Source of the DNA: Vulcanimicrobiota bacterium
GTDB taxonomy: Bacteria > Vulcanimicrobiota > Vulcanimicrobiia > Vulcanimicrobiales > Vulcanimicrobiaceae
DNA: 24,922 nucleotides
Direction of reading: 5' to 3'
Assembly (NCBI GenBank): GCA_019233415.1
Contig: JAFAMK010000439.1
Coordinates: 1 to 24,922, forward strand
A program made the translations under genes and the position numbers. The notes under the pieces are model-generated. The model saw only the letters and a program-made list of their open reading frames with translations. It did no database searches and had not been told where the DNA came from. Positions 1 through 8,615 of this stretch are shown piece after piece. Position 1 is the stretch's first letter; each line of letters starts with the position of its first letter.

Positions 1-837
1 CGCGACGGCGATGCGGCGTCGCTCCGCGCGTGGCGCGTCGATCTCGTCGACACGGGCGAAGGCTTTTTCGCGCGACCAGACGGCGCTGTAGTTGTGCGAG
101 CCGTGCGTGCGAAGCTCGTCGATCACGGCACGCTGGCGTTTGCGTTCGGCGAGCGCCGCTTCGTAGTCGCGGCGCTGCTGCTCGCGCCGGGCGTCGCGCT
201 GCTCGACGTACATGCTGTACGCGCGGCCAGGCTTGACGTCGTAGACGGCGAGTTCGCCGTGGTCGAGTTCCCAGATCGCGGTCGCGACGGTTTCGAGGAA
301 GTAGCGGTCGTGCGAGACGATCAGGAACGCGCGCGGGTCGCGCGCGACGAAGCTCTCCAGCCAGCGCACCGTGTCGAGGTCGAGATGGTTCGTCGGCTCG
401 TCGAGCACGAGCCAGTCCGGCTGTTCGAGCAGCGTACGCGCAAGCAGTGCGCGCGTGCGCTGGCCGCCGGAGAATTCGCGCAGCGGTCGGTCGAGATCGC
501 TTTCGGCGAAATCGAAACGGTTGAGCGTCGCGCGCATCTCCCACTCCTGGGCCTCACCGCGCGCGAGCGCTTCGTCGAACGCGGCGCGCAGCGTTGCGGG
601 GCCGCTCTCCGAGGCGTCCTGCGCGAGGTATCCGAGCCGGCGCTCCCGCGCGCGGACGATCGTTCCGCCGTCCGGCTCGTCGCGGCCGACCAGCAGCCGC
701 ACCAGCGACGACTTTCCTGCGCCGTTCGGCCCCACGAGCCCGATCCGCTCGCCGTCGCGCACGACCCCGGCCAGCCCCGCGAAGACCTCCTTCGCCCCGT
801 AATGCCGCTCCAGCCCGGCAAACCGCACGACTTCCAT
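1..837 (-). CDS. ABC-F family ATP-binding protein (3' end beyond the window)
   Basis: The reading frame is open from an ATG at 837 down to base 1, giving 279 residues with no stop, so the C-terminal half lies outside the window. The first nucleotide-binding domain is complete: Walker A GPNGAGKSS at residues 36-44, signature SGGQ at 123-126, Walker B LVLDEPTNHLD from about 143, and the switch SHDRY at 175-179. The LDEPTNHLD wording and the charged linker after about residue 200 (many Arg, Gln and Glu) are typical of soluble ABC-F proteins, which act on ribosomes rather than in membranes. It begins 6 bases after the stop of the upstream peptidase gene on the same strand, so it is probably cotranscribed. 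No clear ribosome-binding site precedes the ATG. The subgroup (Uup, EttA, resistance type) cannot be decided from half a protein. Confidence 0.93.
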   Translation of the reverse strand, partial: MEVVRFAGLERHYGAKEVFAGLAGVVRDGERIGLVGPNGAGKSSLVRLLVGRDEPDGGTIVRARERRLGYLAQDASESGPATLRAAFDEALARGEAQEWEMRATLNRFDFAESDLDRPLREFSGGQRTRALLARTLLEQPDWLVLDEPTNHLDLDTVRWLESFVARDPRAFLIVSHDRYFLETVATAIWELDHGELAVYDVKPGRAYSMYVEQRDARREQQRRDYEAALAERKRQRAVIDELRTHGSHNYSAVWSREKAFARVDEIDAPRAERRRIAVA

Positions 838-843
838 GACTAT

Positions 844-2925
844 CTAACGAGCGTGTTGTGTGAACCAGTCGGTGAGGATGTGGAGGCGCTCGACGCGGTG
901 GAGCGGTTCGCCGGTGCGGCTGAGGTCGTGGGTTTCGCGCGGGAACTCCACGAGCTCTACCGGGCGGCCGAGGATCTTCAGGGCTTCGTATTCTTGCAGC
1001 GTTTCGGCGATCGGGGTGCGCGTGTCGGCGTCGCCGTGGATGAGCATGAGCGGCGTGTGCACCGCGGTGACGTGCGCGAGCGGCGACTGCTGCCACAAGG
1101 TGCGGTAGCCGAGGAGCGCCCCGCCCCAGGCGTGTGGGGTGCCGGCGGGGCCTTCGAAGCCGCGCGGTGCGGCGAAGTCGGCCGAGAGCGTTTCCGTGAA
1201 GATGTCGCTCACGGCGCGCTCGGCGACGGCGGCGCGGAAACGGTTGGTGTGTGCGATCATCCACAGCGTCGCGTAGCCGCCGTAGCTTCCGCCGGAGACG
1301 AACGTGCGCGACGGATCGACGTCGGCGCGCTTCACGACCTCGTCCATCACCGCGTTCTCGTCGGCGAACATCGCGTTGCCCCAGTCGCCGTCGAGCGCGC
1401 TCGACCAGTCGTAGCCGTAACCCGTGCTCCCGCGCGGGTTCGCGTACACGACGATGAAACCGCGCGCGGCGAGGACCTGGAACTCGTGGAAGAAGCTGTT
1501 CCCGAACTCGGTGTGCGGGCCGCCGTGAATGTCCAGGATCGTCGGGTAGCGCCGGCCGGCGACCGCGTTCGGCGGGCGCATCACCCAGTACGCGACGGTG
1601 CCGTCCTTGCCGTTCTGCACCGCGTGCGCCTCGGGTTCGGCCAGCGCGCGCGCGTTCGTCAACGGATCGTTGAGGTGCGTGAGCTGGCGCGTCTTGCCGT
1701 CCGTGCGGTCGAAGACGTAGATTTCCGGAAGATGCGTCGCGTCGAGCGCGGTGTACGCGATCACGTTCGTGTCGCGGCTCAGCGAGCAGTCCTGAACCTC
1801 GCGGCCGCCGCCGACCAGGGTCGTCGCCTGCCCGTTCGCCATCGTCAGCGCATCGATCTCGGTCGCGCCGGGGATGCTGACGTCGGCGATGTACGTCGCG
1901 TCGTCCGGCGTCAGCCCGCCGCAGCCGGCGCCGCCCTCCTTCGTGTCGTTGAGGATCGCGTCGCCGATGAGGACGCTGTTCTCCTCGATCGCCAGCGTCT
2001 CGTTGTTTCCGTCGGGGTCGACCGTCGCGAGCGCCGGGAGTGCCGACGAGTCGTGACGGCTCGTCCACGCGAACAGGATGTGCTTGCCGTCGTGCGTCCA
2101 GTCGAGCGGGAACGAACCGTAGTGCGGGAGCGGAACCTCAGCCGGCTTTCCGCCGTTCGCGGAGATCACGAACATGTGCCCGTCGTCGGCCTCGCGCGAC
2201 GCGAGCGCGGTCACGCCGTACAGGATGCGCGTGTCGTCGGGCGACCAGAGCGGGCCGGCTTCGCCGTCGGGGCTGAACGTGAGTTGGTGCGCGTACGTGC
2301 CGTCCGCGTTGATCGTCCAGATGTGGTCGTGCTTGTCGTAGATGTAGCCGCCGCCGTTCAGCTGGTAACGCGGCCACGGCAGCGTGCGAATGTCGGTCGT
2401 CGCGAACTTTTTCGGTGGCGCCGTGCCGAGCGCGCGCCAGTCGACGCGCGAGCGTGGCGCGTCGTCGACCGCGGTCGAGACGAAGGCGATGTGCTTGCCG
2501 TCGTGCGAGAACGCCGCGCCCGACGCGCCGTGCGGCTGGTTCGTGAGCCGCGTCGCCTCGCCGCCGTAGAGGTGGATCGCGTAGAGCTGCGGCGACCCGC
2601 CGGCCGCGCGGGTGAAGACGACCGTGCGGTCGTCCGGCGACCACGCGGGTTCGCCGTCGTGGTCGCCGTGGGTGAACTGCACCGGCGGTCCGCCGCCGGT
2701 GTTGGCGATCCACAGGTTCGAGAGATAGGTGTTCTGCTTGAGGTCCGCGCGGCGCACGACGAACACGACGCGCTTGCCGTCGTGCGAGATCGTCGCGCTC
2801 GAGACGAACGCGATCGCGAACAAGTCTTCCGGCGTGACCGGGCGCTTCGGCGGCGTCAAGGCGGCGCTGGGAAGCGCGAACGCGGCGAGCGCCGCGGCGA
2901 GCAGCAGGGACGGGAGGCGGCGCAT
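844..2925 (-). CDS. S9 family peptidase (prolyl oligopeptidase/acylaminoacyl-peptidase type), exported, copy 2
   Basis: This encodes 693 residues. An N-terminal signal peptide (MRRLPSLLLAAALAAFALPS) precedes a seven-bladed-propeller-like region with repeated WD40/PD40-type strands such as HDGKRVVFV, WSPDDRTVVFTR and FSHDGKHIAFVS. The C-terminal alpha/beta hydrolase domain holds GGSYGGY with Ser547, HGDAD with Asp634, and THD with His666, the expected S9 triad order. The family cleaves short peptides and the enzyme is predicted to act in the periplasm. The ATG at 2925 was chosen because it gives an intact signal peptide, lies 2 bases after the stop of the upstream paralogue, and has AAGGAG 8 bases before it. 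The frame stays open far upstream, but only as a shadow of the neighbouring gene. It shares the unusual motif TKEGGAGCG with its paralogue. Substrate unknown. Confidence 0.94.
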   Translation of the reverse strand: MRRLPSLLLAAALAAFALPSAALTPPKRPVTPEDLFAIAFVSSATISHDGKRVVFVVRRADLKQNTYLSNLWIANTGGGPPVQFTHGDHDGEPAWSPDDRTVVFTRAAGGSPQLYAIHLYGGEATRLTNQPHGASGAAFSHDGKHIAFVSTAVDDAPRSRVDWRALGTAPPKKFATTDIRTLPWPRYQLNGGGYIYDKHDHIWTINADGTYAHQLTFSPDGEAGPLWSPDDTRILYGVTALASREADDGHMFVISANGGKPAEVPLPHYGSFPLDWTHDGKHILFAWTSRHDSSALPALATVDPDGNNETLAIEENSVLIGDAILNDTKEGGAGCGGLTPDDATYIADVSIPGATEIDALTMANGQATTLVGGGREVQDCSLSRDTNVIAYTALDATHLPEIYVFDRTDGKTRQLTHLNDPLTNARALAEPEAHAVQNGKDGTVAYWVMRPPNAVAGRRYPTILDIHGGPHTEFGNSFFHEFQVLAARGFIVVYANPRGSTGYGYDWSSALDGDWGNAMFADENAVMDEVVKRADVDPSRTFVSGGSYGGYATLWMIAHTNRFRAAVAERAVSDIFTETLSADFAAPRGFEGPAGTPHAWGGALLGYRTLWQQSPLAHVTAVHTPLMLIHGDADTRTPIAETLQEYEALKILGRPVELVEFPRETHDLSRTGEPLHRVERLHILTDWFTQHAR

Positions 2926-2927
2926 CG

Positions 2928-4994
2928 TCACAGCTCCTTCGCGAACCAGTCGGCGATCAGGTGCAGGCGTTCCATTCGGTGCACCGGTTCGCCGGTGCGG
3001 TTGAAGTCGTGGTTCTCGCGCGGAACCTGCACGTAGGTGATCGGCTCGTCGAGCGACTTCGCGAGCGTGAACCAGCTGTCGGAGTCGACGAGCGGGGTGC
3101 GCGTGTCCTCGTCGCTGTGCAGCAGCAGCAGCGGCGTCTTGACGTCGGCGACCGACGCGATCGGTGACATGCGCCAGTACGCGTCCTGATTCGACCACGC
3201 GTTCCCGAACGCGTAGCGCGCGGAGACGTTGGAGCACTCGTCGCAGGACAGGAACGCCGAGGTCATGTCCGAGACGGCGCGCTCGGCGAGCGCGGCTTTG
3301 AAGCGGTGCGTGTGCCCGATCACCCACAGCGTCGCATAGCCGCCGTAGCTGCCGCCCAGCACCCCGAGCCGCGCCGAATCGACCTCCGGCCGCTTCGCGA
3401 CCGCGTCGACGACGGCCATCTCGTCGCGGAACATCGGCTCGCCCCAGTCCTTCGAGATCGCGGCCTCGAACGCGTAGCCGTAACCGACGCTGCCGCGCGG
3501 GTTCGCGTAGACGACGTTGTAGCCGCGCCCGGCGAGCATCTGCAGCTCGTGGAAGAACGAGTTCCCGAACAGGCTCTGCGGGCCGCCGTGAATCTCGAGC
3601 AGCGTCGGCGCGCGCGTGCCGCGCGGGACGCGCGCCGGCAGGAACCACGCGTGCACCGCGAAGCCGCGCTCGTCGTGCACGGTGAACGGCTGCGGTGCGG
3701 CGATCCGCGTCGAAGCCAGGTACGCCGCGTTCAGGTGCGTGAGCTGGCGCGAGGTGCCGCGCGCGGCGTCGTACACGAAGACTTCGGCGGGATGCGTCGC
3801 GTCGGAGGCGGTGTACGCGAGCGTCGTCAGCGCGTCGTTCGCGCTGCAGTCGGCGATCTCGTCGCCGCGCGCGACGACGTCGCTCGCGCGGCCGGTCGCG
3901 GCGTCGAAGCGGCGCAGCACGGTCGCGCCCGCGACGGTGACGTCGGCGACGAACCAGCGGTCGTGCGGCTCGAGCAGCGGGCCGCAGCCCGCACCGCCCT
4001 CCTTCGTGTCGGTCAACATCGCGTCGCCGAACGCCTGCGTGTTCTCGGGAACGATGCGGCGTTCGCCGCCGGCGAGCGGCGCGCGGTCGATCCCTGGAAG
4101 CCCCGCCGGATCGGGCTCCGAGCCGACGGTCAGAAAGAGCGCACTGCCGTCGTGCGACCACGCCGGCGAACCGCTCGCGCGGTGCGCCGTCGGGACGCGC
4201 CGCAGTGCGCCGCCGTGCGCTCCGACGACGTACACGTCGCTGTCGAGCCGGTCGGGATCGACCGGCCGGCGCAGCGTGACGAACGCGATGCTGCGGTCGT
4301 CGTACGACCACGCGGGCGCGGTCTCCGACCACGGCGAGAGCGGCGTGATCCGCGTGCGGCCCGCGCCGTCGGCGCGCACGACGACCAGGTGCGTGTGCTG
4401 GCGGAACGTCTCGCCCGCCCCGTTCGCTTCGAAGTCGAGCCGGTCGGTCACGCGCACGTCGGTGTGCTTGTGGGCATCGTCGAGGTCGGCGCCCGCGGCG
4501 GCCGCGTCGAAGTGCGTCTTCGGCTGCGCGTCCTCGAACGTCGCGCCGTAGAGGATGCGCGTCCCGTCGTGCGACCAGCGCGGCCCCGACGCGCCGTTGG
4601 CTTCGGTGGTCAGCTTGCGCGCTTCGCCGCCGTCGAGCGCGAGCGTGTAGATTTGCGGCGGTCCGCCGCGGGCGCCGGTGAAGGCCAGGGTGCCGTCGTC
4701 GGGCGACCACTGCGGATCGGTGTCGCCGTTGCCCTGCGTGAGCTGGCGCAGGCCGGTGCCGTCGGCGCGCACGAGCCAGATGTTCCGCACGTAGCGGTTC
4801 GCGACCACATCGAGCTTGGTGACGACGAACGCGACGCGGTCGCCGTGGTGCGAGATCGCGGCGGTCGAAACGTACGCGATCCGGGTGAGGTCTTCGGGCG
4901 TGGTCGGCCGGGGAGCGGGTGCGGCGGCGGCGAGCGCGGGCACGACGAGCGCCGCGCCCACCACGGCGGCACCGGCGCGAAAGGACGGCGACAT
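2928..4994 (-). CDS. S9 family peptidase (prolyl oligopeptidase/acylaminoacyl-peptidase type), exported, copy 1
   Basis: This encodes 688 residues: a signal peptide (MSPSFRAGAAVVGAALVV, Ala-rich to about residue 26), a beta-propeller with PD40-like strands (WSPDDGTLAFTG, WSHDGTRILYG, WSYDDRSIAFVT), and a C-terminal peptidase domain. The triad is Ser549 in GGSYGGY, Asp630 in HSDED, and His662 in NHD. It is the first gene of a leftward run with its paralogue (2-base gap) and the ABC-F gene. The two peptidases are similar along their whole length, for example HGGPxxxFGNSFFHE and VVYANPRGSxGYGY in both, which indicates tandem duplication followed by divergence. The ATG at 4994 gives a proper signal peptide, although the preceding AGG lies too close to be a good ribosome-binding site. 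The substrate is unknown. Confidence 0.94.
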   Translation of the reverse strand: MSPSFRAGAAVVGAALVVPALAAAAPAPRPTTPEDLTRIAYVSTAAISHHGDRVAFVVTKLDVVANRYVRNIWLVRADGTGLRQLTQGNGDTDPQWSPDDGTLAFTGARGGPPQIYTLALDGGEARKLTTEANGASGPRWSHDGTRILYGATFEDAQPKTHFDAAAAGADLDDAHKHTDVRVTDRLDFEANGAGETFRQHTHLVVVRADGAGRTRITPLSPWSETAPAWSYDDRSIAFVTLRRPVDPDRLDSDVYVVGAHGGALRRVPTAHRASGSPAWSHDGSALFLTVGSEPDPAGLPGIDRAPLAGGERRIVPENTQAFGDAMLTDTKEGGAGCGPLLEPHDRWFVADVTVAGATVLRRFDAATGRASDVVARGDEIADCSANDALTTLAYTASDATHPAEVFVYDAARGTSRQLTHLNAAYLASTRIAAPQPFTVHDERGFAVHAWFLPARVPRGTRAPTLLEIHGGPQSLFGNSFFHELQMLAGRGYNVVYANPRGSVGYGYAFEAAISKDWGEPMFRDEMAVVDAVAKRPEVDSARLGVLGGSYGGYATLWVIGHTHRFKAALAERAVSDMTSAFLSCDECSNVSARYAFGNAWSNQDAYWRMSPIASVADVKTPLLLLHSDEDTRTPLVDSDSWFTLAKSLDEPITYVQVPRENHDFNRTGEPVHRMERLHLIADWFAKEL

Positions 4995-5075
4995 TCCTGG
5001 GTCTGCGCTTGGAATCGCGTTCCGTCCTTCGCGAAGTCAGAGGGCGTACGGGCGGCCGGCGCCGTACCATTCGCC
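4995..5075. promoter_or_regulatory. divergent intergenic region, S9 peptidase operon / exported protein
   Basis: This 81-base gap separates two divergently transcribed genes and must hold both promoters, but I see no convincing -35/-10 pair on either strand. It contains a 6-bp inverted repeat, GTACGG at 5046-5051 and CCGTAC at 5062-5067, directly upstream of the rightward start. That could be an operator or a 5'-UTR hairpin. No function can be assigned. Confidence 0.3.
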
Positions 5076-5903
5076 ATGCTGGCTCTCGTGATGCTCGCGG
5101 CGGCGGTGGCGACGCCCACGCCAGACGCCTTTCCGACCCCGTCGCCGCAACGCACGCTCGGCCTGATCCGAGCGCAGTTTCGCTCGCACCGGCCGCCGCC
5201 GGCGTTCGAGACGTACACGCTCGTGCGCACGCAGAAGGCGACGAACGGCTATCCCGACTTCGCGAACAGCTACACGCGGCACTACTGGGTGCGCAACCTC
5301 GACCGCGCGGCGCTGCGGCGCGACGTGTTCCGCGACGACGCGCGCGGACCGCTGACCTTCGACCGGCCCGCGTTCAACGAAGCGCGCGATCCAGGGCCGC
5401 CGACCGCCGACGTGTTCGAACCCGCACCGACGCGCCCGCACCCGGTCGACGAGGTGCCGACGCCGGAGCCCAACTACACGCCGCTGCCGGTGATCGGCGG
5501 CGTGCGCACGATCATCGAGTCCGACTACAAGGTCGAGTCGATGGAGGTCGAGGGCGACCAGCTGCACCTGCACATCTTCCCGATCCGCGACGTCGAGCGC
5601 AACCGCTTGCGCGAAGTCTACTGCGACAAGAAGACGTACGAGCTGCGCAAGCTGATCGCGACGGACAAGCTGTTCGTCGACCGCGGCAACGTCTACCCCG
5701 TCACGTTCACGATCACGATGGGGATGGTGCGCGGCGTCCCCGTCGTGACCGACATTCACGGGATCGTCGGCGGTGGTTACAACGACGACGGCAAGGACGT
5801 GGACTTCGAGTTCCGCGACATCACGTTCCCCGACACGCTCCCCGACTGGTACTTCAACGCGCGCAGCTACGCGCAGCATTCGAACGACAGCGGACCGCTG
5901 TGA
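5076..5903 (+). CDS. exported protein of unknown function, possibly LolA-like fold
   Basis: This encodes 275 residues. A short hydrophobic start (MLALVMLAAAVA) is followed by a Pro/Thr-rich linker (TPTPDAFPTPSP), consistent with export and a tethered or secreted mature domain. A central Pro-rich stretch around residues 120-145 separates a helical or mixed N-terminal part from a beta-rich C-terminal half (VESMEVEGDQLHLHIFPI, then Tyr/Asp-rich strands). The alternation of beta strands with a KKTYELRKL segment suggests a LolA/LppX-like half-barrel, as seen in lipid- or lipoprotein-binding periplasmic proteins, but I recognise no diagnostic motif. There is one cysteine in the mature region and no lipobox. 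The ATG at 5076 lacks a visible ribosome-binding site. It is divergent from the S9 peptidases and convergent with the MFS transporter gene. The function is unknown. Confidence 0.75.
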   Translation: MLALVMLAAAVATPTPDAFPTPSPQRTLGLIRAQFRSHRPPPAFETYTLVRTQKATNGYPDFANSYTRHYWVRNLDRAALRRDVFRDDARGPLTFDRPAFNEARDPGPPTADVFEPAPTRPHPVDEVPTPEPNYTPLPVIGGVRTIIESDYKVESMEVEGDQLHLHIFPIRDVERNRLREVYCDKKTYELRKLIATDKLFVDRGNVYPVTFTITMGMVRGVPVVTDIHGIVGGGYNDDGKDVDFEFRDITFPDTLPDWYFNARSYAQHSNDSGPL

Positions 5904-5909
5904 GCGGGG

Positions 5910-5932
5910 CCCTTCGACGAGCTCAGGGTGAC
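5910..5932. repeat. short dispersed-repeat-like element at a convergent gene junction
   Basis: The sequence begins CCCTTCGACGAGCTCAGGG and continues TGAC. Near-identical strings (CCCTTCGACAAGCTCAGGG type) are, from general knowledge, scattered between genes in many GC-rich bacterial genomes, and their reverse-strand translation gives the familiar peptide VTLSxSKG. Here it fills the 19-base gap between two convergent genes, and the stop codon and last residues of the leftward transporter are made from it. The CCCT/AGGG arms are only 4 bp, so it is not a standard terminator. It is single-copy in this window. Confidence 0.5.
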
Positions 5933-7149
5933 GGGGAGAGGACGACGCGCTCCAGCCGCGGCGCGAGGAGCTGGATGACCGCGAGCGCGATCAGGTAGGC
6001 GCTGCACGGGATCAGGAAGACGAGCAGATAGCTCCCGGTGACCTGAAGAATCTGCGCGACGACGAGCGCGATCAGCATCCCGCCGGCCGCGCCGAACAGC
6101 TGACCGATTCCGACGACCGAGCCGACCGCGTGCGTCTCGAACGTGTCCGAGGTCAGCGTGAACAGGTTCGCCGAGAAGCCCTGGTGCGCGCCGGCCGCGA
6201 CGCCGACGATCAGCACGGCTACCCACAGGTTCGCGACGCGCGGCGTGAACAGCACCGGCAGCACGCACAGCGCGCAGACGAGCATCGTCGTCTTGCGCGC
6301 GCGGTTCGTGCTCCAGCCGCGCGCGATTAGCGCCGATGACAGCCAGCCGCCGCCGATGCTCCCCGCGTCGGCGAGCACGTAGATCGCGGCCAGCGGCGGG
6401 CCGAATGCCGCGAGGTTCAGGCCGTGCGTGCGGTGCAGAAAATCCGGCAGCCAGAACAAGTACATGAACCAGACCGGGTCGGTGAAGAACTTGCCGAGCG
6501 CGAACGCCCACGTCTGCCGGTGCGGGAAGACGTCGAGCCAGCGTGCCGAAGCGATCGCGACGGTCGCCGGCGCGCCGTCCTCCGCGCGCGGCGCGCGGTA
6601 CTGCCGCAGCCATAGCAGCAGCCAGACGCCGCCGAGTGCGGCGGTGACGACGAAGGCCCAGCGCCAGCCGACCGCATACACGAGCACTGGCAGAAACAGC
6701 GGCGTGGCGATCGTGCCGATGCTCGTCCCTGCGTTGAAGATCCCCGTCGCGAAGGCGCGCTCGCGCGGCAAGAACCACTCCGCCACCGCCTTGATCGAGG
6801 CGGGAAACGCACCCGACTCGCCGAGGCCGAGCATGAAGCGCGCCGCGATGAAGCCGGCGACCGAGCCGGCGATCCCGTGCGCGGCGGCGGCGAGGCTCCA
6901 CAGGCCGACCGCGAGCCCGTAGCCGCGCCGCGTCCCGAGCACGTCCATCACGCGACCGGCGCCGAGCGCGCCGAGCCCGTACGCCAGCGTGAACGCGAAC
7001 ACGATGTGCCCGTAGTCGACCTCGCTCCATCCGAACACGCCTTGCAGCGTCGGTTTGAGCAGCGCGATCGTCTGGCGGTCAACGTAGTTGATCGCGACCC
7101 CGAAGAACAGCAGCGCGCACACCGTCCAGCGGTAGCGCGAGAGAGTCAC
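5923..7149 (-). CDS. MFS transporter, hexuronate (ExuT/anion:cation symporter) type
   Basis: This encodes 408 residues with about twelve hydrophobic segments. The N-terminal NYVDRQ (residues 21-26) after the first membrane helix and the phrase RFMLGLGESGAFPASIKAVAEWFLPRERA are characteristic of the anion:cation symporter subfamily, whose members import hexuronates, glucarate and galactonate by proton symport. The GTG start at 7149 overlaps the TGA of the upstream GH79 gene (GTGA), with GGAG 6 bases before it, so the two are translationally coupled. That pairing suggests it imports the glucuronate released by the glycosidase. The last residues (LSPSP) and the stop come from a short repeat-like sequence, so the C-terminus has probably been changed by its insertion. 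The exact substrate is inferred, not shown. Confidence 0.92.
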   Translation of the reverse strand: MTLSRYRWTVCALLFFGVAINYVDRQTIALLKPTLQGVFGWSEVDYGHIVFAFTLAYGLGALGAGRVMDVLGTRRGYGLAVGLWSLAAAAHGIAGSVAGFIAARFMLGLGESGAFPASIKAVAEWFLPRERAFATGIFNAGTSIGTIATPLFLPVLVYAVGWRWAFVVTAALGGVWLLLWLRQYRAPRAEDGAPATVAIASARWLDVFPHRQTWAFALGKFFTDPVWFMYLFWLPDFLHRTHGLNLAAFGPPLAAIYVLADAGSIGGGWLSSALIARGWSTNRARKTTMLVCALCVLPVLFTPRVANLWVAVLIVGVAAGAHQGFSANLFTLTSDTFETHAVGSVVGIGQLFGAAGGMLIALVVAQILQVTGSYLLVFLIPCSAYLIALAVIQLLAPRLERVVLSPSP

Positions 7150-8519
7150 GCGATCTCCACCAAGACCGCACTCGCCGCCGGCAGCGCGAGCGCCACGGTC
7201 GCGCCGCCTGCTACGAGCGGCTCGGGCTTGCCGAACGCGACGTCCTTCGCGTCGAGCGCCGGCGCGGTGATGCGGCGCGCGCTCGCGGCGCGCACGCTGC
7301 GGCCGGGATCGAGCGTCAGCGCGCGCGCGTTCGTTCCCGCATTGCCGACCAGCACCGCGAGCGTACCGTCGTCGCGCACGATCGCGACGCTGTCGATGTC
7401 GCTCGCGCTTCCCGCCGGTCCCTCGCCGGTCGCGCCCGACGGCAGCACGCGTCCCGGCAGCATCGCGGCAACCGCCTGCAGCGCGTAGTACAGCGGCCGC
7501 GCCGTGTACGCGTGCGTTTTGTCGTCCCAGTGGATCGCGGTGTAGATCGCCGGACCGCCGCCGTGGAAGTTCACGCCCGCCGCGCCCATGTTCAGCAACT
7601 GCGCCATGTGGCGAATCCCCCACAGCGTCGCGGCGAACACGTCGCTGACGCCGGCCGTTCCGCCGCGCGAGATGCTGTTCGTCTCGGCGAGCCGGAACGG
7701 GACGTTCGCGGCGTTCGCCGCGGCGATCAGGTCGGTGAGCCGCTGCGGCCAGGTCGCGTCGCGCGCGAGCAGTTGCGCGATGGTCGGGTTCGCGCCGGCG
7801 GTGCCGTGGTAGTAGTGGTTGCTGAGCGCCGCGATGCGGCCGCGGAACTCGTTCGCGAACGGGATCGTGAACCCGTACACGTCGTGCGCGGAGGCGGGTC
7901 CGGTGTACGGCGCGCGCACGCGCTTCTGCGCGTCGATCACCGCGGCGTAGGCGCGCCACTCGCGCGCATAGTCGGCGTAGCGGTACGTCTCGGGCCGCAC
8001 CTTGCGGAAGAACGTGTCCGGTTCGTTGCCGATCTCGATCCCGACCAGCCGCGCGCCGAGCGCGTCCTGCCAGCCCGCGGCTTGCGCCGCGCTGCGTTGC
8101 GGCTCGCCGTGGCCGAGCGCGATCCCGCTCGTCACCGTCCAGTCGGCGCCCTCCGCGAGCGCGGCGAGCTTCGCCGCGTCGGCCGGCCCGATCGGATAGT
8201 CGCGCTGGTCGACCATCTGCGGCTTCCCGTCCTCGCTCCAGAGGCCGAACTCGACCTGGTTGCCGCCGACGCGCAGATTACCGCGGCCGAGCCCGCGCAG
8301 CAGCGCGACGTACGTCGGATCGGGGGCCAGCTCGCCCCACCAGAGCGCCTTCATCTCGTAGCTCAGCCCGACGAAGTCGCGCCCGACGGCACGGCCGGCC
8401 GCCGTCGCGTCGACCTGCAGCCGCAGCGGCGTCGTCTCGGTTTGCCCGAGCGCCACGGCCGGGGTCGCCGCGGCGGCGGCGATGCCGGCGAGAAAGGAGG
8501 CCCGGTTCATCCTGCTCAC
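7146..8519 (-). CDS. glycoside hydrolase family 79-like beta-glucuronidase, exported
   Basis: This encodes 457 residues. A signal peptide (MNRASFLAGIAAAAATPAVA region) precedes a TIM-barrel with the clan GH-A pair of glutamates: acid/base Glu166 in EIGNEPD and nucleophile Glu279 in LAETNS. It ends with a beta-sandwich-like domain (LVGNAGTNARALTLDPG). This layout and the two motifs fit GH79, a family of beta-glucuronidases and heparanase-like enzymes that release glucuronate from polysaccharides or glycoproteins. The transporter downstream and uronate dehydrogenase divergent from it support glucuronate as the product. The start is GTG at 8519 or the nearby ATG at 8510; neither has a good ribosome-binding site, and the ATG start would give a cleaner MNRxSFL-like signal. 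I kept the longer form. The family call is confident; the precise linkage cleaved is unknown. Confidence 0.87.
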   Translation of the reverse strand: MSRMNRASFLAGIAAAAATPAVALGQTETTPLRLQVDATAAGRAVGRDFVGLSYEMKALWWGELAPDPTYVALLRGLGRGNLRVGGNQVEFGLWSEDGKPQMVDQRDYPIGPADAAKLAALAEGADWTVTSGIALGHGEPQRSAAQAAGWQDALGARLVGIEIGNEPDTFFRKVRPETYRYADYAREWRAYAAVIDAQKRVRAPYTGPASAHDVYGFTIPFANEFRGRIAALSNHYYHGTAGANPTIAQLLARDATWPQRLTDLIAAANAANVPFRLAETNSISRGGTAGVSDVFAATLWGIRHMAQLLNMGAAGVNFHGGGPAIYTAIHWDDKTHAYTARPLYYALQAVAAMLPGRVLPSGATGEGPAGSASDIDSVAIVRDDGTLAVLVGNAGTNARALTLDPGRSVRAASARRITAPALDAKDVAFGKPEPLVAGGATVALALPAASAVLVEIA

Positions 8520-8549
8520 CGGCGCCCGCTTCGCCGCGTGGAAGAAAAT

Positions 8550-8575
8550 TCCTCAGACAAGCAGACGTCAGACCA
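8550..8575. promoter_or_regulatory. pair of FadR-like operator sites between GH79 gene and udh
   Basis: Two imperfect palindromes lie side by side: TCCTCAGACAA (8550-8560) and ACGTCAGACCA (8565-8575). Each matches 8 of 10 fixed positions of a FadR-subfamily operator (TTGTCNGACAA for the first, TGGTCNGACCA for the second). Their centres are 15 bp apart. A perfect TTGTCTGACAA site and an 8/10 site, 16 bp apart, occur beside the GntR regulator gene of this locus, so the same repressor probably controls both halves. The remainder of the 96-base gap (8520-8615) shows no clear promoter. Confidence 0.5.
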
Positions 8576-8615
8576 AACAGGTGCCGCCGAGCGCGGCGAG
8601 AACCGGCCCGCTCGC

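Noticed and set aside
94..3036. 980-codon rightward ORF opposite the ABC-F and S9 genes
   Set aside because: Arg/Val/Asp/Glu-rich mirror frame of real GC-rich coding sequence, with no domain or ribosome-binding site. The genes on the other strand have complete motifs.
2926..5070. Upstream extension of the second S9 peptidase frame to 5070 (1,408 codons)
   Set aside because: The extension is a shifted reading of the paralogue upstream and is Arg/Ala-rich nonsense. The true start at 2925 has a ribosome-binding site and signal peptide.
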